Assembly: GCA_026545765.1 (NCBI GenBank)
Contig: JAIFAC010000009.1
Coordinates: 248,001 to 312,000 of the forward strand
Length of the DNA: 64,000 bases
Origin: Plantago major
Lineage: Eukaryota; Streptophyta; Magnoliopsida; Lamiales; Plantaginaceae
Direction of reading: 5' to 3'
Shown in pieces: positions 61,027 to 64,000 of this stretch. Under the pieces are notes generated by a model. That model had not been told where the DNA came from, did no database searches, and worked only from the letters and a program-made list of their open reading frames with translations. Position 1 is the first letter of the stretch. Each line of letters begins with the position of its first letter. Position numbers and translations under genes: made by a program.

Positions 61027-62209
61027 CTAAATCCTCCCTGTCATCACAAAAACATGGCTCCGAAAATCCGGCCAGGTACGGAAGAGGTTGGCATATTAAC
61101 CCTCGGAAGAAGTACTTGTCCGGATCCTGGTTCCGGTGAAGAGCTTGCATCCATAAAGGGATGTTCCAAGCCGGAGGTTTCCAATCCTGCCTCGGAAGAA
61201 TTTTTTCTCAAATTGCCATTTTGGCCTCTCCGCCTCGGATTGGCCTTCCTTCAGAGCTGGTCGGACGAAGAAGTATCTCTTCCACCAGTGGATCCCCAAC
61301 GAAGAGAGGGGATCGACAAAGAATGTGTATGCTTGAAGACATACGAACGAATAGAAGAAAGTGTTCCTATTACTTACACTAATATTGAACAACTTTCGGA
61401 AATTATCAAATGTGACCGGGATGCCCTTGTATTTACACATTACCCCGAAGCACATCAGGTTTCTGAGCGAGTTGGGAATTATATGATGCGGACTAAATCC
61501 CATGTTGCTCAAAATCTCCAGGAACTCGGATGACACGGGCAGCCGCCACCCATAGTGTAGACTTATCTCATGGACGCACATGTATCCCGGAGGCGGATTG
61601 TAAAAAGCATGTGACTCGTCTGGAACGAGAATTTCCACGCACTCCGAAATCTCGTACTTCCTCCGAAGTTCCTCCACCTCCTCCGCCAGTATGATCGAAG
61701 GACAGGTGGGCAAGGTGCCATCCTCATTCAATTCACCCTCCGGATCAGGATGAGTGACTTCCTCCCTGGACCGGGGAAACTTCACTCGGAACACATCCTC
61801 GCCCCTTTTAAGCCCCTCGGGCAACTCCTCTTCGGTCATCTGGTGGCTCGGGCCCGCTTGACCAGCAGATTCCCTCCGGAAAACATGGGCGGACAGCATC
61901 TCTTCTTCGGCACCAACTTCCTCGGCCCGGGCCTCTTCCTCCACTCCTTCCTCCTCGGACGACGAAACCAACACTACTACCGTCCGGATGGGCACAGCTA
62001 CTTACCTCGGAGGTATCGTGCACCTCCTCGATATTAGGCTCCTGTGGATCCGGAATGAACGGAACTCGATTAGGATTACTCCTAAAATTATAGCCTAGGT
62101 TGCGAATGAGGGATCGGATCTCTACCGGAAGTTCGGGCTCCTGTCCGGCACGACCCGGACGACGAGCTCCTACAGTCTGCGAGCTGGTCTCTTGAGCCGC
62201 AACAGCACC

Positions 62210-62290
62210 CTGCACATTATAGACTTGTAGGTAATCCCGATGCCTCGGAGACCCTGAATCCGGAACAACTAACCGAAGTAAGGTACTTAC
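62210..62290 (-). other. Predicted intron of the antisense gene
   Basis: 81 bp, CCCGAG|GTAAGTACC ... TATAATGTGCAG|GGTGCT, phase 0. The donor is near-consensus. The intron happens to be open in frame, so retention is possible. Confidence 0.62.
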
Positions 62291-62447
62291 CTCGGGCTCT
62301 TCCCGATTCGGACTGGGAGCCTGCCCCGATTCAATTGAGTCGTCTCCACCATCGATATCGATTTCTTCGGAGCTGTCGGAAAGGGACAATGCATCGGAGA
62401 CATATCCCTCAGCCTCGTACCGGTCCTGACTATCACTCTCGGACATC

Positions 62448-62726
62448 CTAGGGAAAGGAGAAAGTAATTTCGTAAGCTTTAAATGGTAGTCCGAGAGGCC
62501 GTTTATGTTTATTAAAAGAAGCAAAACCTTTGAAATTCGAAGGAACGAAAGTGAATCTACCGAGCGAAGTTAGTTCGAAGTCAGTAAGGGGCTCATTCGA
62601 TGTTAGTCATACCCGAAGCGTTGGTTAGTACTACCCAATCTACGCATCGGGGGCATACATCCGAGCAGTTCAAACAAACAACAACAGAAAGGAGATTGAA
62701 TAATAAAACAAGAAAGGAAAACTTAC
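62448..62726 (-). other. Predicted 5' leader intron of the antisense gene
   Basis: 279 bp, ATACAA|GTAAGTTTT ... CTTTCCCTAG|GATGTCC. The acceptor lies one base before the ATG of MSESDSQ. The ORF in the upstream exon does not join in frame, so it is treated as leader. Confidence 0.6.
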
Positions 62727-62886
62727 TTGTATTCGGATGAATGGATGTAATATAGCTGCCTTCGTACGGAACCACGTGCTTTGAAACACTTCTTGCTTGC
62801 TTCGGTCTGTTGGCAATTGCTTCGGATGCACTCAAATCACAATATTTCTCTCTCTAAAGGTGAAGAGAATGAGCCGCACCAGCCCC

Positions 62887-62896
62887 CTATTTATAG
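62887..62896 (-). promoter_or_regulatory. TATA box of the antisense gene
   Basis: Minus strand CTATAAATAG flanked by GGGG/CCCC. About 160 bp upstream of the leader donor and about 440 bp upstream of the ATG. Confidence 0.62.
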
Positions 62897-63150
62897 GGGG
62901 TCATATTTGGAACTCCAACCGTCGCAATTTTGTGGGATTAAATCTCAGTCGTAGATCAAAAATCATCCACGGACATGGTACAACAATACCAAGAGAAATG
63001 ACAAATTAGTACAAAAAACTTACCACGGGATAACAAAAAAGTGCATACAACAAACTTCCCCACTTTCGGGCAAGACACAACACTTGGACTTCAGACGACC
63101 ACCCATCGAACGCTCCAGCACTTTCCGGGTCATGATCATTCGCCAACACT

Positions 63151-63280
63151 CGGACCTTCGTCTGCTCGGATGTTTTTCCACAGAGCTTGGTCAGCGTGGA
63201 CGTTATCTTACGAACCTTCGTCCGCTCGGATGTTTTCCCACGAACCTTCGTTCGCTTGGACGTTTTCATTCGGACCTTCT
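63151..63280. repeat. Degenerate 30-bp tandem repeat in the Tat-like 3' region
   Basis: About four units of the type CGAACCTTCGTCCGCTCGGA plus TGTTTTCCCA. It lies upstream of the antisense TATA box as read on the minus strand, and upstream of the 3' LTR. Confidence 0.75.
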
Positions 63281-63616
63281 CTTTGCACAAGAGCTTGGTA
63301 CGGATAGAACATTCACCTACGGATCGACCCGTACATCAACAAAGGTACAATACTGACGTTCGGAGTCTATGCTTGGTCTCGCTTACAAATACCCTTTTCT
63401 TTCTCAATTTTGTTGCACTCCGGGCCCTTTCCTTCGGACAGCAACAAAAGTAAGAAAGAAAAGGGGGGGGGGGGAGAGACACTAAGTTAAGGACCACACG
63501 AAGCACGGATTACACCTTTTTTCTGCTTACGAGAGGCGGATTGGACCAAAAAACGATCCGTCCTCAACAGTCTTAACCAATAGTTCCACAACTATCTTCT
63601 ACTAAGATACTTGGAA

Positions 63617-63630
63617 ACTAGGGGGACATA
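63617..63630 (+). promoter_or_regulatory. Polypurine tract of the Tat-like element
   Basis: AACTAGGGGGACAT(A) immediately before TGTTGATACG; expected primer for plus-strand synthesis. Confidence 0.78.
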
Positions 63631-64000
63631 TGTTGATACGAAAATATGTCCAATCCGTCATAAGAGCCCTTAGAACAAATCCTAAGGCGTCCTAAGTCAT
63701 CTAATGGATCCGAGACACATTGGTCCGAGCCAACGGTCCGATCCGGGCAGACCCACCATGGTCCGACCCACCCTAGAAGAGAGGAACAAAGGATCTAAAG
63801 CTTACTAGGTCCGACCCAGGGATCTCAGGTGCGACCCACCTGGGTCCGAGCCTCTCTAGAAAAGGAGGCATTGTACTTGAACAGTATTGGGTCCGACCCA
63901 AGGCCTCCGATACGGACGACCACTCGGATCCAACATAACAATCTCACAGGCAACCAAGTAGACAGGCACCAGAGAGTAGGGGGTCCGAACCATGAGGTTC
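63631..64000 (+). repeat. 3' LTR of the Tat-like element, cut by the window edge
   Basis: Same start as 50295 with about 13 differences over 370 bp by eye. Confidence 0.95.

Larger units (their letters stand above)
59518..62896 (-). pseudogene. Antisense accessory gene of the Tat-like element (multi-exon)
   Basis: Minus strand, opposite to the element. TATA box at 62887-62896; a leader exon, then a likely 5' intron (62448-62726). Protein start MSESDSQDRYEAEGYVSD at 62446 with an acidic N-terminus. The core at 61680-61190 (GYMCVHEISLHYGWRLPVSSE, HHIIPNSLRNLMCFGVMCKY, FYSFVCLQAY) resembles the 'putative gypsy type transposon' domain family. Then QALHRNQDPDKYFFRGLICQPLPYLAGF (about 61150-61060), a basic/Pro region (60885-60440), a coiled coil (60300-60030), and a tail MRVCELVTDETEDKRFKHG to the stop at 59518. 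Frame breaks near 61150, 60590 and 59830 and a candidate donor GAG|GTAAGTAGC at 62005. Extra antisense ORFs are known in Tat-group elements; the role is unknown. Confidence 0.72.
50295..64000 (+). mobile_element. Tat-like Ty3/gypsy element with antisense accessory gene
   Basis: Plus-strand element of more than 13.7 kb, running off the right edge. Order: 5' LTR 50295-51232, PBS 51236, gag, protease-RT-RNase H, a second RNase H, integrase without chromodomain, a 3' region of about 6 kb holding an antisense multi-exon gene, priming tract and the start of the 3' LTR (63631). A second RNase H after the RT-linked one and a long 3' region are hallmarks of the Tat group (Tat/Retand/Grande/Ogre). The two LTR starts differ at about 13 of 370 positions by my count, so it is probably the youngest insertion here. 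Confidence 0.92.

Noticed and set aside
1..64000. CRISPR arrays, tRNA or rRNA genes, pararetrovirus genes
   Set aside because: No spaced direct repeats with unique spacers. tRNA-like words are only primer-binding sites. All RT domains are LTR-retrotransposon type with integrase.

Overview
This is repeat-dense nuclear DNA from a flowering plant, most likely a eudicot with a large genome. That inference rests on the element types (Ty1/copia with an initiator-Met-tRNA primer site, Athila-like and Tat-like Ty3/gypsy) and on short plant-type GT-AG introns. I see no ordinary host gene, tRNA, rRNA or CRISPR array. Nearly every base belongs to LTR retrotransposons nested inside one another, and all coding regions are decayed by stops and frameshifts. 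Function calls come from motif recognition by eye; no database search was run.

Layout. One copia family (LTR about 1.5-1.65 kb, coding strand minus) occurs as four insertions. Copia A is the oldest. Its pol/gag runs from position 1 to 4180, its gag pieces lie at 5744-5805 and 26004-27029, its leader at 42895-42936 and its 5' LTR at 42937-46035. Four things sit inside A: (i) a solo LTR of the same family in the opposite orientation (4181-5743) in the gag zinc knuckle; (ii) an Athila-like gypsy element (5806-26003, target duplication CTTGT), which itself contains copia B (8904-22991); (iii) copia C (27030-42894, target duplication TTCAG) in A's own leader; (iv) an unidentified 1.7-kb block in A's LTR (43560-45268). 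A itself lies in the 3' end of a different plus-strand copia element (46036-47650). That element's LTR is interrupted by a second Athila-like element (47651-50294). A Tat-like gypsy element on the plus strand (50295 to beyond 64000) is inserted into this second Athila-like element.

Main biological point. Copia B and C each carry, between pol and the 3' LTR, a roughly 5.5-kb extra gene in sense orientation. It has its own TATA box and several short GT-AG introns. The exons in its middle are phase-0 and repetitive, it has a long poly-glutamate tract, and its N-terminal domain resembles the 'putative plant transposon protein' family. One intron present in C is precisely missing in B, as expected if a spliced RNA was reverse transcribed. 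The unrelated Tat-like element carries its own intron-containing extra gene in the antisense direction behind another TATA box. Two retrotransposon superfamilies in one window therefore carry intron-bearing accessory genes, one sense and one antisense.

How the parts work together. The copia LTRs supply promoter (TATA), polyadenylation and integration ends. Gag forms the particle, and protease, integrase, RT and RNase H copy and insert the element. The accessory gene appears to be expressed separately from its internal promoter, whose upstream region shares AGATATCTG-type motifs with the LTR. None of the copies here looks autonomous.
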